A stretch of DNA of 64,000 bases from Shewanella halifaxensis HAW-EB4 (GTDB taxonomy: Bacteria > Pseudomonadota > Gammaproteobacteria > Enterobacterales > Shewanellaceae), in the NCBI RefSeq assembly GCF_000019185.1, contig NC_010334.1:372001-436000 (forward strand), read 5' to 3'. The notes beneath the pieces are model-generated. The model was not told the origin of the DNA and ran no database searches. It worked only from the letters and a program-made list of their open reading frames with translations. Below are positions 33,148 through 42,277 of this stretch, piece after piece (the stretch's first letter is position 1; every line of letters starts with the position of its first letter). Made by a program: the position numbers and the translations under genes.

Positions 33148-34557
33148 CTAATCCATCTCTAGCTCTTTCAATTTTCGGGTTAAGGTGTTGCGCCCCCAAC
33201 CTAGGCGTTTTGCCGCTTCTTGCTTATGACCATTGGTATGCTTAAGGGCGGTTTGCAGTAAGATGCGCTCGAAAGCTGGCTGCACTTCGGTGAGCAGATC
33301 GCTATCGCCATCGCTGAGGCGCTGATCGATGAATAGCTTCAACGCGCCTTGCCAGTCATCACTGTCACTCGTTTGTGCGTTATTGAGTTTAGGCTCTTGT
33401 AATAGCTCTGGTGGTAGGTCGAGTGGCAAGATCTCCTGACCCGAGGCCATTACCGTTAGCCAGCGGCAGGTGTTTTCAAGCTGACGAACGTTACCTGGCC
33501 ACGGTAGTTGCGATAGCTTAGTCGCGGCCTCTTTAGTCAGCACTTTAGGCTCTACGGCGATCTCTTTGGCGGCGATCATCAGGAAGTGACGTGCGAGCTG
33601 AGGAATATCCTCTCGACGCTGAGACAGCGGCGGCAGATGCACGCGAATGACGTTTAAGCGATGGAATAGATCTTCACGAAATCCCCCCTGATACACGAGT
33701 TGTTCAAGGTCTTGATGGGTTGCGGCGATAATGCGCACATCCACTTGTACTGGTGAGTGGCCACCCACGCGATAAAATTGACCATCGGCTAGTACTCGCA
33801 GTAATCGAGTCTGAACGTCCAGAGGCATATCGCCAATTTCATCCAAGAATAGGGTGCCGCCGTTGGCTTGCTCGAAGCGCCCCTGGCGGACGCTGCCAGC
33901 ACCGGTAAAGGCGCCTTTCTCATGGCCAAATAGCTCTGACTCAATCAGATCTTTAGGGATCGCCGCCATGTTTATCGCAATAAATGGCTTACCCTTGCGT
34001 GGACTATGTTTATGCAGCGCGCTAGCGACGAGTTCCTTACCCGTACCCGATTGACCATTGATTAATACGCTAATCGAGGAGCGGGAAAGGCGACCAATGG
34101 CTCTAAATACCTCCTGCATCGCAGGGGCTTCACCTATGATCTCTGGTGTGGCGACTAGCGGCTCTTCAACGGTGATACTCGAGCTCTGCTCTTTTGCATG
34201 GGTGAGAGCACGGTCAACTAGCGAGATGGCTTCGTCGATATCGAAAGGCTTGGGTAAATATTCAAAGGCTCCGGCCTGATAGGCGCTCACAGCGCTGTCG
34301 AGATCGGAATGTGCCGTCATGATAATAACCGGAATATGCGGATAATGATTTTGCAGACGCTCTAAGAGAGTCAAACCGTCGGTACCGGGCATACGTATGT
34401 CAGAGACAATGACTTGAGGCTGCGTCATCTCCAAGGCTTGCCAAAGAGACTCGGCAGCGGCAAAGCTAGCGCAGCTAAATTTAGCACTTTGCAGCGCTTT
34501 TTCTAATACCCAGCGTATCGAGCTATCGTCGTCGAGGATCCATACTTGTTCAGTCAT
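33148..34557 (-). CDS. glnG: Nitrogen response regulator NtrC (GlnG)
   Basis: 469 residues. Receiver domain (D-D-D at residues 8-10, phospho-Asp in V-S-D-I-R-M-P). AAA+ sigma-54 activator domain with Walker A G-Q-S-G-T-G-K-E, the sigma-54 contact loop G-A-F-T-G-A, and Walker B G-G-T-L-F-L-D-E. C-terminal Fis-type HTH (Q-E-A-A-K-R-L-G-W-G-R-N-T-L). Follows ntrB by 17 bp on the same strand. It activates glnA and other nitrogen genes; its own operon carries tandem NtrC boxes. Confidence 0.96.
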   Translation of the reverse strand: MTEQVWILDDDSSIRWVLEKALQSAKFSCASFAAAESLWQALEMTQPQVIVSDIRMPGTDGLTLLERLQNHYPHIPVIIMTAHSDLDSAVSAYQAGAFEYLPKPFDIDEAISLVDRALTHAKEQSSSITVEEPLVATPEIIGEAPAMQEVFRAIGRLSRSSISVLINGQSGTGKELVASALHKHSPRKGKPFIAINMAAIPKDLIESELFGHEKGAFTGAGSVRQGRFEQANGGTLFLDEIGDMPLDVQTRLLRVLADGQFYRVGGHSPVQVDVRIIAATHQDLEQLVYQGGFREDLFHRLNVIRVHLPPLSQRREDIPQLARHFLMIAAKEIAVEPKVLTKEAATKLSQLPWPGNVRQLENTCRWLTVMASGQEILPLDLPPELLQEPKLNNAQTSDSDDWQGALKLFIDQRLSDGDSDLLTEVQPAFERILLQTALKHTNGHKQEAAKRLGWGRNTLTRKLKELEMD

Positions 34558-34574
34558 TCTAGGTCTTCCTCTTA

Positions 34575-35615
34575 TTAACTATTGATGGGTAAGGTGATGG
34601 TAAATTCAGTGTGACCGACGGTTGAGTCGCAATCGATGCGGCCGCCATGCAAGCGGGCAAAGTTATGGGCGATTGATAGTCCAAGGCCTGAGCCTTGTTC
34701 TCGTCCTGTCACCATGGGATAAAATAGGGTGTCCATTAGTTCGGGCTGAATGCCCGGTCCATCATCGATGATAGATAGCATAAGCACTAACTTGTGGCGC
34801 TTGGTACCTATGGTTATTTGATGTTGGGTACGGGTCTTAAGGCGAATATTGCCACCCTTAGGCTCTAAGGCTTGTATCGCGTTTTGTACAATATTGAGAA
34901 TAGCTTGCTGCAGCTGGTCTGGATCCATCTCAATATCAGGGATCGAGGGGTCATAATCTTGAGTGAGTTCAATATTGCTTGGCAGGGTAACATTCACTAG
35001 CTGGACAACTTTTTGGATCACTTCGTGGATATTGTACAGGCTATGTTGAGTCGGCCTCTGCGGGCCGAGTAAGCGATCGACTAAGTTACGCAACCTATCG
35101 GCCTGCTCAATAATAAGATCGGTAAACTCGTGAAGTTCAGGTTCTTTTAGCTCTCGGGACAACAGCTGAGCTGCGCCGCGTAATCCACCTAATGGATTCT
35201 TGATCTCATGGGCGAGGTTGCGCACTAAATATTGCGCCGCCTGTTGCTGAGCATCTTGGGTTAACTGTTGGTGGATCCGGCGCTGCTGATCGACCTGACG
35301 TAACTCAATCAGAGCAAGGTACTTCTCTTGCTCAAGAGGCGTCAGCGTGACGTCGACAGTATGGTGTTGAGCATCGAGAGTGACTAAGGGCACGGTATTA
35401 ATACTCAAGCCTTGGCCTTCGAAAATAGCCAGTTTTAGTACCTGAGGGTCAACGCCGAGTAATTGATAGTGCTCGGGTAAGGGGTGTTCGCTCAGGCGGT
35501 TACTGCCAACACCGAGCAATTGCTCTGCGGCCGCATTAACGTAGAGTAACTCAAGCTCTTCATTGATAACGAGCACAGCCGTTACTAAATGATTGAGCAA
35601 TAAACTTGTATCCAT
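34575..35615 (-). CDS. glnL: Nitrogen sensor histidine kinase NtrB (GlnL)
   Basis: 346 residues, soluble. N-terminal PAS domain (about 1-110), H-box N-L-A-H-E-I-K-N-P-L-G-G-L near residue 134, N-box and G-box D-D-G-P-G-I and G-S-G-L-G-L-S. Matches E. coli GlnL (349). With NtrC it forms an operon; PII protein controls its kinase/phosphatase balance. The tandem NtrC sites 51 bp upstream imply autoregulation. Confidence 0.95.
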   Translation of the reverse strand: MDTSLLLNHLVTAVLVINEELELLYVNAAAEQLLGVGSNRLSEHPLPEHYQLLGVDPQVLKLAIFEGQGLSINTVPLVTLDAQHHTVDVTLTPLEQEKYLALIELRQVDQQRRIHQQLTQDAQQQAAQYLVRNLAHEIKNPLGGLRGAAQLLSRELKEPELHEFTDLIIEQADRLRNLVDRLLGPQRPTQHSLYNIHEVIQKVVQLVNVTLPSNIELTQDYDPSIPDIEMDPDQLQQAILNIVQNAIQALEPKGGNIRLKTRTQHQITIGTKRHKLVLMLSIIDDGPGIQPELMDTLFYPMVTGREQGSGLGLSIAHNFARLHGGRIDCDSTVGHTEFTITLPINS

Positions 35616-35665
35616 CAGCTACTCCGAATTATGCAGATGCACCAGTTTGGGCATTTCAGTTGATC

Positions 35666-35693
35666 GCACCACTATGGTGCACCAAAGTGGTGC
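35666..35693. promoter_or_regulatory. Two overlapping NtrC boxes upstream of ntrBC
   Basis: GCACCACTATGGTGC (35666-35680) and GCACCAAAGTGGTGC (35679-35693) are both near-perfect palindromic NtrC sites (GCACC-N5-GGTGC) that share the GC at 35679-35680. They lie 51-78 bp before the ntrB start codon. Confidence 0.9.
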
Positions 35694-35764
35694 AGCCTGC
35701 AACTAGACTTCATCGGAATGTAGACTAAATCAATATAATCCTAAGCTTCTATATTAAAAGGCTT

Positions 35765-36313
35765 TTACTCGTTGACTCTAGGTTGAGGTTTAATACGAGT
35801 AGGCGCATTAATCGACGTCCGATGAAGAAAAATCGTTCTTACAGGAGTCGATGCAATTCTTTTGCCGTTCTGATCCAATACCTTAACGACAAAGCGGTGT
35901 TCACCACGATCAATATTGCTTAGCTTAAATATACCTATAGTTTGTTTATTGCCTATTTGATTGCCATCCATGTACAGCGCAAATTGATGTGCATCTGCGA
36001 TTTTCGGAGTGATATTGGTGATAATAGTGATGTTGCCATCATTGCTACGAATGGACTCTTGTTCACTTGGGGATGCAATACTCATCTTGTAACTAGGCTG
36101 AGCAGCCTCAGGTGCTTTTAGATAGCTGGGAATGACAGTTACTTCGGGGAGTTTGATGTTGTTTTGAGTGTTTTCTTTTAACTCGACCACTTCGGCATTC
36201 TTTACCGGTTCGTCAGAGAAGTGAACCTTACCCTCTTCATCGACCCATTTATAAACAGTTGCATGAGCTAAGGTGGCAACTAATAACAGTAGTAAAGCTA
36301 AGCCTACACGCAT
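35765..36313 (-). CDS. DUF4124-domain exported protein
   Basis: 182 residues from ATG 36313; upstream in-frame codons to 36415 precede the signal peptide and are unlikely to be translated. Signal peptide residues 1-18 (ends A-H-A). Immediately after it comes T-V-Y-K-W-V-D-E-E-G-K-V-H-F-S-D-E-P, the DUF4124 motif. The C-terminal half (D-G-N-I-T-I-I-T-N... then beta strands) looks like an Ig-like or carbohydrate-binding beta sandwich. Location near glnLG is conserved in Shewanella as far as I recall. Function unknown. Confidence 0.8.
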   Translation of the reverse strand: MRVGLALLLLLVATLAHATVYKWVDEEGKVHFSDEPVKNAEVVELKENTQNNIKLPEVTVIPSYLKAPEAAQPSYKMSIASPSEQESIRSNDGNITIITNITPKIADAHQFALYMDGNQIGNKQTIGIFKLSNIDRGEHRFVVKVLDQNGKRIASTPVRTIFLHRTSINAPTRIKPQPRVNE

Positions 36314-36543
36314 CGTGACGTCCTTTGTTACAGGGTTGTAATCTCTGAAAGAGTAGCTGTTTTTCCATAAAAAATCATGAACTTTGTTGTGAAGTCCGAA
36401 GAAAATTATGGCCAATACAGAAACTTGCTATCTATAGTGATAGGGTAAATTAGCTTGGTTAGAATATTAACTATTGTAGAGTTAGATCAATTTGAGTGCG
36501 GTTAGAGAGACGCTAGCTGCAGAGAGTAAGTAAAGGATAAGAG

Positions 36544-37194
36544 ATGCAAAAAACTATTTTACTGGGCTGCTTAGTTCTGTTGGCTGCTTGTAGTTCGACG
36601 GTGGCAACTCAAATAAAACCAACGCAAGCTGACAGCGAGCTCGTTGTACCCGTTAGCGATATGCATGTTGCTCCAACTTTTGATTGCGCTAAGGCTCAGG
36701 GGCAGGTTGAAACACTCATCTGTCATGACGCTGAACTTGCGCAGCTCGATAGACTGATGGAGCAGATTTATAAAGCGGCTGTCGTTAATATCCCAGCGTC
36801 AGAGCAACCTAAGGCGACGCAGAGAGGTTGGATTAAAGGCCGTAATGACTGCTGGAAGGCGCAAGATGTGCGTGAGTGTACACTGCAAAACTATAAGGGG
36901 CGGATTATCGAGTTGCAGATCCAAGGCGGCTTATTGGAGGTGCCGCCAGCCGTGGTATTTGATTGTGGTCATCATCCACAGATAACCGCTGTTTTTTATA
37001 CCCAATTAGACCCAGTAACGGCGGTATTTACCTTTTCGAGTGAGAAAATGGGTGAACAGCAACTGCAGGCAACCAATGTGCGCAGTGGCAGCGGCGCAAA
37101 ATATCAAGGACGTAACTTTGAGTTTTGGGAGCATCAAGGCGAAGCAAGCGTGCAGTTCTTTGATGACAGCTATCGGTGTAAATTACATAAGTAA
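36544..37194 (+). CDS. Lipoprotein joining LprI-like and MliC-like lysozyme-inhibitor domains
   Basis: 216 residues. Lipobox L-A-A-C at residues 13-16. The first domain (about residues 46-130) reads F-D-C-A-K-A-Q-G-Q-V-E-T-L-I-C-H-D-A-E-L-A-Q-L-D, the LprI/DUF1311 pattern with paired cysteines. The second (about 138-216) has F-D-C-G...A-V-F...and ends S-Y-R-C-K, like MliC, which blocks the active site of C-type lysozymes from the outer membrane. Both families inhibit lysozymes, so the fusion is logical. Probably anchored in the outer membrane. Confidence 0.78.
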   Translation: MQKTILLGCLVLLAACSSTVATQIKPTQADSELVVPVSDMHVAPTFDCAKAQGQVETLICHDAELAQLDRLMEQIYKAAVVNIPASEQPKATQRGWIKGRNDCWKAQDVRECTLQNYKGRIIELQIQGGLLEVPPAVVFDCGHHPQITAVFYTQLDPVTAVFTFSSEKMGEQQLQATNVRSGSGAKYQGRNFEFWEHQGEASVQFFDDSYRCKLHK

Positions 37195-37242
37195 ACGGGG
37201 TTCTAGGTTGAACTAGCAAGCTTATAATCGCGATTAGCAAAC

Positions 37243-37273
37243 AAAAAAAGCAGCTTGTCGGCTGCTTTTTGTT
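37243..37273. terminator. Bidirectional terminator
   Basis: AAAAAGCAGC (37245-37254), loop TTGTCG, GCTGCTTTTT (37261-37270), flanked by A- and T-rich sequence, between the lysozyme-inhibitor gene and the convergent PfpI-family gene. Confidence 0.9.
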
Positions 37274-37380
37274 TGCTGTCGTCTTGGGCTTAACCTAGCT
37301 GCTGGCTTTTATCGTATTGCTGCTCTATATCGAATATTATTAGCGATTGGTTCAACAGCTTAGTATAAGCCGCCATATTT

Positions 37381-38058
37381 CTACTTCAGCTGCTTGATGA
37401 TCTCATCAGCTACCGCTTCAGAAGATGCCGGGTTTTGCCCCGTGATTAAGTTGCCATCAACGGCAAGGTGGCTAGCCCAGTCGTCTCCCTTGTTATATAA
37501 GGCGCCATTTGCCAGCATCATATCTTCCACTAAGAAAGGCACGATTTCGGTGAGCTGCACTGCAGCCTCTTCGCCGTTAGTAAAGCCTGTTACTTGCTTG
37601 CCAGCGACTAAAGGTGAGCCGTCAGCGGCTTTGACATTTTTAAGTGCCCCCGGCGCGTGACACACTAGTCCAACAGGCTTTTTAGCTTGGTAGAAGGCTT
37701 CGATTAATGCGATAGAATGGGCATCGTTGGTGAGATCCCATAACGGACCATGGCCGCCGGGATAGAAAACGGCGTCGTAATCAGCTTGGTTTATCTCTGC
37801 TAGCACTTTTGTTGTAGCCAGTTGCTGCTTGGCTTGTTCATCTTGATTGAATCTATCGGTCGCCGCCGTTTGAAAGCCCGGCTGTTCACTACTCGGGTCT
37901 AGTGGTGGTTGACCGCCAGCAGGAGAGGCTAAGGTGATAGTAAAGCCACTGTCTTTAAAGCGATAAAAAGGACTGGCAAATTCTTCGAGCCAGAAGCCTG
38001 TTTTTAAGCCTGTGTCGCCAAGTTTGTCGTGTGAGGTGAGTACCATCAATATCTTCAT
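37381..38058 (-). CDS. DJ-1/PfpI-family protein (type 1 glutamine amidotransferase-like)
   Basis: 225 residues from ATG 38058, where AAGGA is 8 bases upstream; an in-frame ATG at 38100 gives a non-conserved extension. The nucleophile elbow G-L-V-C-H-A-P-G-A-L (near residue 130) carries the reactive cysteine, and Y-P-G-G-H-G-P-L-W-D-L the oxyanion region. Closest in layout to Hsp31-like glyoxalase III proteins, which detoxify methylglyoxal. It lies next to a YqhD-type aldehyde reductase on the same strand, so the two may form an aldehyde-stress pair; this is inference. Confidence 0.82.
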   Translation of the reverse strand: MKILMVLTSHDKLGDTGLKTGFWLEEFASPFYRFKDSGFTITLASPAGGQPPLDPSSEQPGFQTAATDRFNQDEQAKQQLATTKVLAEINQADYDAVFYPGGHGPLWDLTNDAHSIALIEAFYQAKKPVGLVCHAPGALKNVKAADGSPLVAGKQVTGFTNGEEAAVQLTEIVPFLVEDMMLANGALYNKGDDWASHLAVDGNLITGQNPASSEAVADEIIKQLK

Positions 38059-38169
38059 TTTGTCGTCCTTTTTATCTGTTGGTTTGCCAATTAGCGGCAT
38101 CCTTGTTACGTGATGCCTGCCAATTAGCTGAGGTCTCTTTTACGCTTGTATCTGTGTGGTTATTAGGGG

Positions 38170-39327
38170 TTATAAGTTACGTTCTAAAATCTTGCGGCTC
38201 ATAGCCAGATCAACATCTTGATTTTCGCCCAGTGCCGTCATGCCGTGGCCTTCAAGTTTATTGATGATCTCATCGATACTGCTACTATCTAAGTCGTAGT
38301 CTGAAAGGCGAGTTTTAATGCCCATCGTTTCGAAGAACTCACGGGTTTTACTGATAGCCGCATCGATGATTTCATCATTGCTGCCTTGGTTAATGCCCCA
38401 AACGCGATCGGCATATTGCAGTAACTTCTCTTGCTTAGCGTCACGGCGAACATCGAGCATGCCAGGTAGAATCATCGCGATAGTACGCGCATGGTCAATT
38501 CCGTAAAGGACGGTGATCTCATGGCTAATCATATGTGTTGCCCAGTCGTGTGGCACACCTTTGCCTATCACGCCACTCAGGGCCATGGTTGCTACCCACA
38601 TCAGGTTAGCGCGCACATCAAAGTCTTTAGGTTGGCTTAATGCTTTTGGGCCTAATTCGATAAGGGTTTGCAGCAAGCCTTCGGCGAATCTGTCTTGTAC
38701 TGGCGCATTAACTGGGTAGTTAAGGTATTGCTCTGTGATGTGAATAAAGGCATCGACAACCCCGTTAGCCACTTGGCGCTCAGGCAGTGTGAAGGTTTTG
38801 CTTGGGTCTAATACTGAGAATTTTGGAAAGACGTGATTGCTCATGAAAGACAGCTTTGATTGGTACTCTTTACGAGTGACAACGCTGGCACTATTCATCT
38901 CTGAGCCAGTGGCTGGCAAGGTTAGTACCGTACCGAATGGCATAGCCTGAGTGACTTTTTCGCCCCAACTTAAAAGTATGTCCCATGGCTCAGCTTCAAA
39001 TAGTGCGGCAGCAGCGACAAACTTAGTGCCATCGATAACCGAGCCACCACCAACGGCCAACAGGAAGTCGATATTTTGCTGTTTTACCACATCGACCGCT
39101 TGCATTAATGTTTCGTAGGTTGGGTTAGCCTCGATACCACCAAACTCAACAACCTCACGCTGCTTAAGTGCAGCTTTAACCTCATCGAGTGTACCTGTAC
39201 TTCTGGCGCTATTACCGCCAAATAGGACTAGAACTTTTGCATCTTGTGGGACTAAGTTATCTAGCTCGGCAATTTTGCCTTCACCAAAGCAGATGTGGGT
39301 TGGGTTGTAATAATCGAAGCTGTACAT
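38170..39327 (-). CDS. yqhD: Iron-containing alcohol dehydrogenase, YqhD type
   Basis: 385 residues (E. coli YqhD 387). Opens Y-N-P-T-H-I-C-F-G. G-G-G-S-V-I-D-G-T-K-F (near residue 94) binds NADPH; D-A-F-I-H, H-D-W-A-T-H-M-I-S-H and H-A-R-T provide metal ligands. YqhD proteins reduce toxic aldehydes from lipid peroxidation and methylglyoxal in the cytoplasm. Upstream on the same strand is an Lrp-family regulator (147 bp away), downstream the PfpI-family gene. Confidence 0.9.
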   Translation of the reverse strand: MYSFDYYNPTHICFGEGKIAELDNLVPQDAKVLVLFGGNSARSTGTLDEVKAALKQREVVEFGGIEANPTYETLMQAVDVVKQQNIDFLLAVGGGSVIDGTKFVAAAALFEAEPWDILLSWGEKVTQAMPFGTVLTLPATGSEMNSASVVTRKEYQSKLSFMSNHVFPKFSVLDPSKTFTLPERQVANGVVDAFIHITEQYLNYPVNAPVQDRFAEGLLQTLIELGPKALSQPKDFDVRANLMWVATMALSGVIGKGVPHDWATHMISHEITVLYGIDHARTIAMILPGMLDVRRDAKQEKLLQYADRVWGINQGSNDEIIDAAISKTREFFETMGIKTRLSDYDLDSSSIDEIINKLEGHGMTALGENQDVDLAMSRKILERNL

Positions 39328-39473
39328 AATCGTTCCTATAGTCGAGCTCAGTGCGTCGAGTGATATTAATACTTAAAGCTTAGTAGGCCAATGATCTAGT
39401 GGCTTATTGCGCTCGCTAACATTGAGTTAGCGTGCTTGGTTCAACCCTGTTATTTTTTGAGGCTTGAATGCCG

Positions 39474-39926
39474 CTACAGCGGCAATGTACTACGTGAGAA
39501 GTTCTGTTTTAACACTACGGTCGATTCGATCCCTGCGATACAGTTTAGACTCCCAAGCGACTTTTTCACGAAGCTTTCATAGCTTAGCAGGTCACTGGCG
39601 ACGATTTTTAGGAGGTAATCGTGAGCTCCGGTGACCACTGAGCACTCCATTACTTGTTCAAGATTTTCCATGCTGTCTTCGAAAAGTATCGCATGTTGAT
39701 CTGAGTTTTCTTTGAGGCGTACAAAGGCGTACACCACTACGTTGAACCCCACATCTTTTGGGTCAATTTGCGCCGCATAACCACGGATTATGCCACTTTG
39801 TTCCAGCTTTCTCACTCGGCGAAGGCAGGGAGTATCGGACATATTTAACTTGGCAGCGAGCTCTGAGATCGCGATACGGCCTTGGCGTTGTAATATGGCG
39901 AGAATATTGCGGTCCTTAACATCCAT
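39474..39926 (-). CDS. Lrp/AsnC-family transcriptional regulator
   Basis: 150 residues. N-terminal HTH (I-S-E-L-A-A-K-L-N-M-S-D-T-P-C-L-R-R-V-R-K-L near residues 19-40, with the usual L-x-x-x-G-I-I-R-G-Y), followed by the RAM amino-acid-binding domain. It is upstream of yqhD on the same strand and could control it. Not global Lrp, which is longer and differs at the N-terminus. Confidence 0.87.
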   Translation of the reverse strand: MDVKDRNILAILQRQGRIAISELAAKLNMSDTPCLRRVRKLEQSGIIRGYAAQIDPKDVGFNVVVYAFVRLKENSDQHAILFEDSMENLEQVMECSVVTGAHDYLLKIVASDLLSYESFVKKSLGSLNCIAGIESTVVLKQNFSRSTLPL

Positions 39927-40289
39927 GGGACAACCTTTTTATTTTTATGGTGAAAGTCAGTATCAATTAGCTATTTTATAGGGGATTCCAATCTTAAATG
40001 GAAGTTATTAGAGAAAATTTACGGGTTTACGCTGATTGGATACTGCATCAGTAATCTAAGATGAAGGCTTTGATCACGCATTGGATTTGATTGGGGACGT
40101 AGGCTTGTATATGGCTGCTTGCCGTTGATGCGCAGTTGAGCCTACCTTTAGAGGGCGCTAATGAGCCTAGATATTCGCAAATGTCGATAGTAAAAGCAGA
40201 TGTCGATCGTAAAAGAAGATAAGTAATGAAAGTCATATAGCAAGATAAAAAACAGGCCTTAATTTAAGGCCTGAGATATCACTTTTAAC
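39927..40289. other. Intergenic region with a terminator for the downstream small gene
   Basis: 363 bp without a supported gene; a 62-codon frame at 40048-40236 lacks an RBS and codon bias. The only clear element is the hairpin CAGGCCTTAA-T-TTAAGGCCTG (40253-40273), which on the minus strand is followed by a T-run and so terminates the gene at 40290-40595. Confidence 0.6.
40245..40273 (-). terminator. Terminator after the small exported protein
   Basis: CAGGCCTTAA (40253-40262) with TTAAGGCCTG (40264-40273), followed on the minus strand by six T. Confidence 0.88.
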
Positions 40290-40595
40290 TTAAGGTGTTA
40301 CCGCTCTTAAATATACCTTACGGTGATTGAATTCTTGATTGAGATGATTTAATTCACCCACTGATAACTTGGCCAGTAATGTCGTACCCTTGTCATCTGT
40401 GACAAATTTTTGCGCGGTGCGATTAACAAAATCTACTACATAAACACTATCGCTTTGCTGCGCTTTTGCCGTTTCTTGTGCTGCTTGGCTGGAGCAATCA
40501 TTACATTCTGTAATCGGACTCATAGCTGCAAGACTTGTCGTTGAAAGTAGTAGTCCTGCGCTTAGCAGTGCGACTCGAGTTGCTTTTTTTCTCAT
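40290..40595 (-). CDS. Small exported protein of unknown function
   Basis: 101 residues with a signal peptide (positively charged M-R-K-K-A-T-R then hydrophobic, ending L-A-A). One C-x-x-C pair (E-C-N-D-C-S) lies just after cleavage. The rest, D-S-V-Y-V-V-D-F-V-N-R-T, is mixed alpha/beta. No family recognised. It has its own promoter region and a strong terminator, indicating an independent transcript. Probably periplasmic. Confidence 0.65.
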   Translation of the reverse strand: MRKKATRVALLSAGLLLSTTSLAAMSPITECNDCSSQAAQETAKAQQSDSVYVVDFVNRTAQKFVTDDKGTTLLAKLSVGELNHLNQEFNHRKVYLRAVTP

Positions 40596-40843
40596 AGTAG
40601 GTTCCTTATTACTAAAATGGTGATCTGCGTCACACTTTTAATTTAGTATATAGTTTAGATAGTGTCCAGAACTATTTGTTATTAAGTTGTTGTTTAATCT
40701 TGTTTTATTCATGAATTGCTAATTTAGCGTGCTAGATTAATGGAATGCTTCTCTAAAGGATAAGGGGGGATGAAGGGCTTGCTTAACGACGAGGTTTATT
40801 CGATAGTAACCACATTGAGCTGTCATTCATTTTAGGGAAATTA

Positions 40844-41854
40844 ATGAAGATATTCATGCTGTTAATCAGTTTTTGTTGTTTTGGCGTTTCGGCGATGGAA
40901 TGGAATATTCAAAGCCTAGCTCCCGGTTCTTCATTTAGAGGTAGCGCCGTACTCGAGGGAGTCGCTTGGGTAACGGGGACTGATAACCGCGTCTATATCT
41001 CCAAAGACAGCGGTAACAGCTGGTTAGATGTATCGGTTAAAGATCAGCCTTTGACTGATTTTCGCGATATTGAAGTGTTCGATGCTAACACGGCAATTGT
41101 TATGGGGGCGGGTCAGGGGGGACTCTCTAAGCTGTATATAACGCAGAACCAAGGATTGAGTTGGCAGTTGCTGTTCGATAATCCCGATGAACTGGGCTTC
41201 TTTAATTCAATCGCTTTTTGGGATCGCAATAATGGTTTGTTGCTGGGCGATCCCGTTGGTGGTTGTTACGTTATCTTACGCACTGCAGATGGTGGCAAAA
41301 CATGGCAGCGTATCGCCAAAGGGGAGTTACCAGAAATGCTCGATAAAGAGGTCGCTTTTGCCGCCAGCGGTAATACATTAATCGTTGGCAAAAGGGGGCG
41401 GGCTTGGTTTACCACCGGCGGCTATAGCAGCTCTGCCTACAGCAGCGCCGACTCGGGGCAACATTGGCGTCGGCGTCCAATCTCTCTCTATGATGATACT
41501 CAAACCGCAGGTGGCTATGCGCTAGCATTTAATCATTTAGGTGATCTATTTGTGGTGGGCGGGGATTATCAGCAACGGGATAAGTATGATGCGAATATGG
41601 TCTATAGAAGGGGCTATGTATGGCATAAAGCGCCGGGTACGACACCTGGCCTACGCACGGCCATGGTGTGCTATGAAGAAACCTGTATTGCCACAGGCAA
41701 ACTTTCGAGTGATATTTCCCGTGACCACGGTTATAGCTGGCAACCACTGCTAATCAATGGTCAGGCTCAGGGCTTCTTCACCCTAGCGATTGACGGTAAT
41801 ACTTTGGTGGCAGGGGGCCATGGTGGTCGAGTCGCCGTGTATACTTTTGAATAG
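40844..41854 (+). CDS. Exported Ycf48-like beta-propeller (BNR/photosystem assembly-type) protein
   Basis: 336 residues with a signal peptide (ends V-S-A). Repeated short blades contain S-x-D-x-G-x-x-W (I-S-K-D-S-G-N-S-W; A-D-G-G-K-T-W; S-A-D-S-G-Q-H-W; S-R-D-H-G-Y-S-W), the BNR/Ycf48 signature, in about six repeats. Ycf48 assists photosystem II assembly in phototrophs, but heterotrophs carry many relatives, often linked to transport or envelope proteins. Function here is unknown; likely periplasmic. Confidence 0.78.
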   Translation: MKIFMLLISFCCFGVSAMEWNIQSLAPGSSFRGSAVLEGVAWVTGTDNRVYISKDSGNSWLDVSVKDQPLTDFRDIEVFDANTAIVMGAGQGGLSKLYITQNQGLSWQLLFDNPDELGFFNSIAFWDRNNGLLLGDPVGGCYVILRTADGGKTWQRIAKGELPEMLDKEVAFAASGNTLIVGKRGRAWFTTGGYSSSAYSSADSGQHWRRRPISLYDDTQTAGGYALAFNHLGDLFVVGGDYQQRDKYDANMVYRRGYVWHKAPGTTPGLRTAMVCYEETCIATGKLSSDISRDHGYSWQPLLINGQAQGFFTLAIDGNTLVAGGHGGRVAVYTFE

Positions 41855-41868
41855 TCGCTCCTGATTAG

Positions 41869-41913
41869 CAAAAGCCCAAATAAGCATTTTGTCCTATAAT
41901 CGATGGGCTTTTG
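41869..41913. terminator. Long-loop hairpin between convergent genes
   Basis: CAAAAGCCCA (41869-41878) pairs with TGGGCTTTTG (41904-41913); the 25-nt loop makes it weaker, but it can end both converging transcripts. Confidence 0.6.
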
Positions 41914-41921
41914 TTGGGGGG

Positions 41922-42236
41922 CTAGCCCAAAATAAGATACATAATAAGAGCACCCACGCAGCCACCAATCAAGGTCGCTAAGGCGAATAGCAACCACTGA
42001 CTGTATAGAGATACTTTTTGCATCTGAGCATGAGTGGGCTTTGGGATCACCTGCAATTGTTTCTGTTCCACTTCAAAGACGGCACATAATCCCAATAGGG
42101 TTTCGTTAGAGGCACTGCCCTCTTTCTCTACTCGCTGAACTGTACGTAAACTAATAGCACAGGCATCCGCTAAGTGCTGTTGAGTCCAGCCCTTAGATTG
42201 GCGCAATTCTTTTACTGTTATCGCATTAATCTCCAT
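41922..42236 (-). CDS. XRE-family HTH protein with a C-terminal membrane segment
   Basis: 104 residues. Residues about 6-60 form a Cro/CI HTH (L-R-Q-S-K-G-W-T-Q-Q-H-L-A-D-A-C-A-I-S-L-R-T-V-Q). The last 25 residues are hydrophobic (L-Y-S-Q-W-L-L-F-A-L-A-T-L-I-G-G and on), so this is a membrane-tethered DNA-binding protein. It lies next to another small membrane protein gene on the same strand, which may be its partner or target. Confidence 0.75.
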   Translation of the reverse strand: MEINAITVKELRQSKGWTQQHLADACAISLRTVQRVEKEGSASNETLLGLCAVFEVEQKQLQVIPKPTHAQMQKVSLYSQWLLFALATLIGGCVGALIMYLILG

Positions 42237-42277
42237 GTTCGACTCCGCTAGCTCCCTTAGTTTTATTTAGCATTTGC

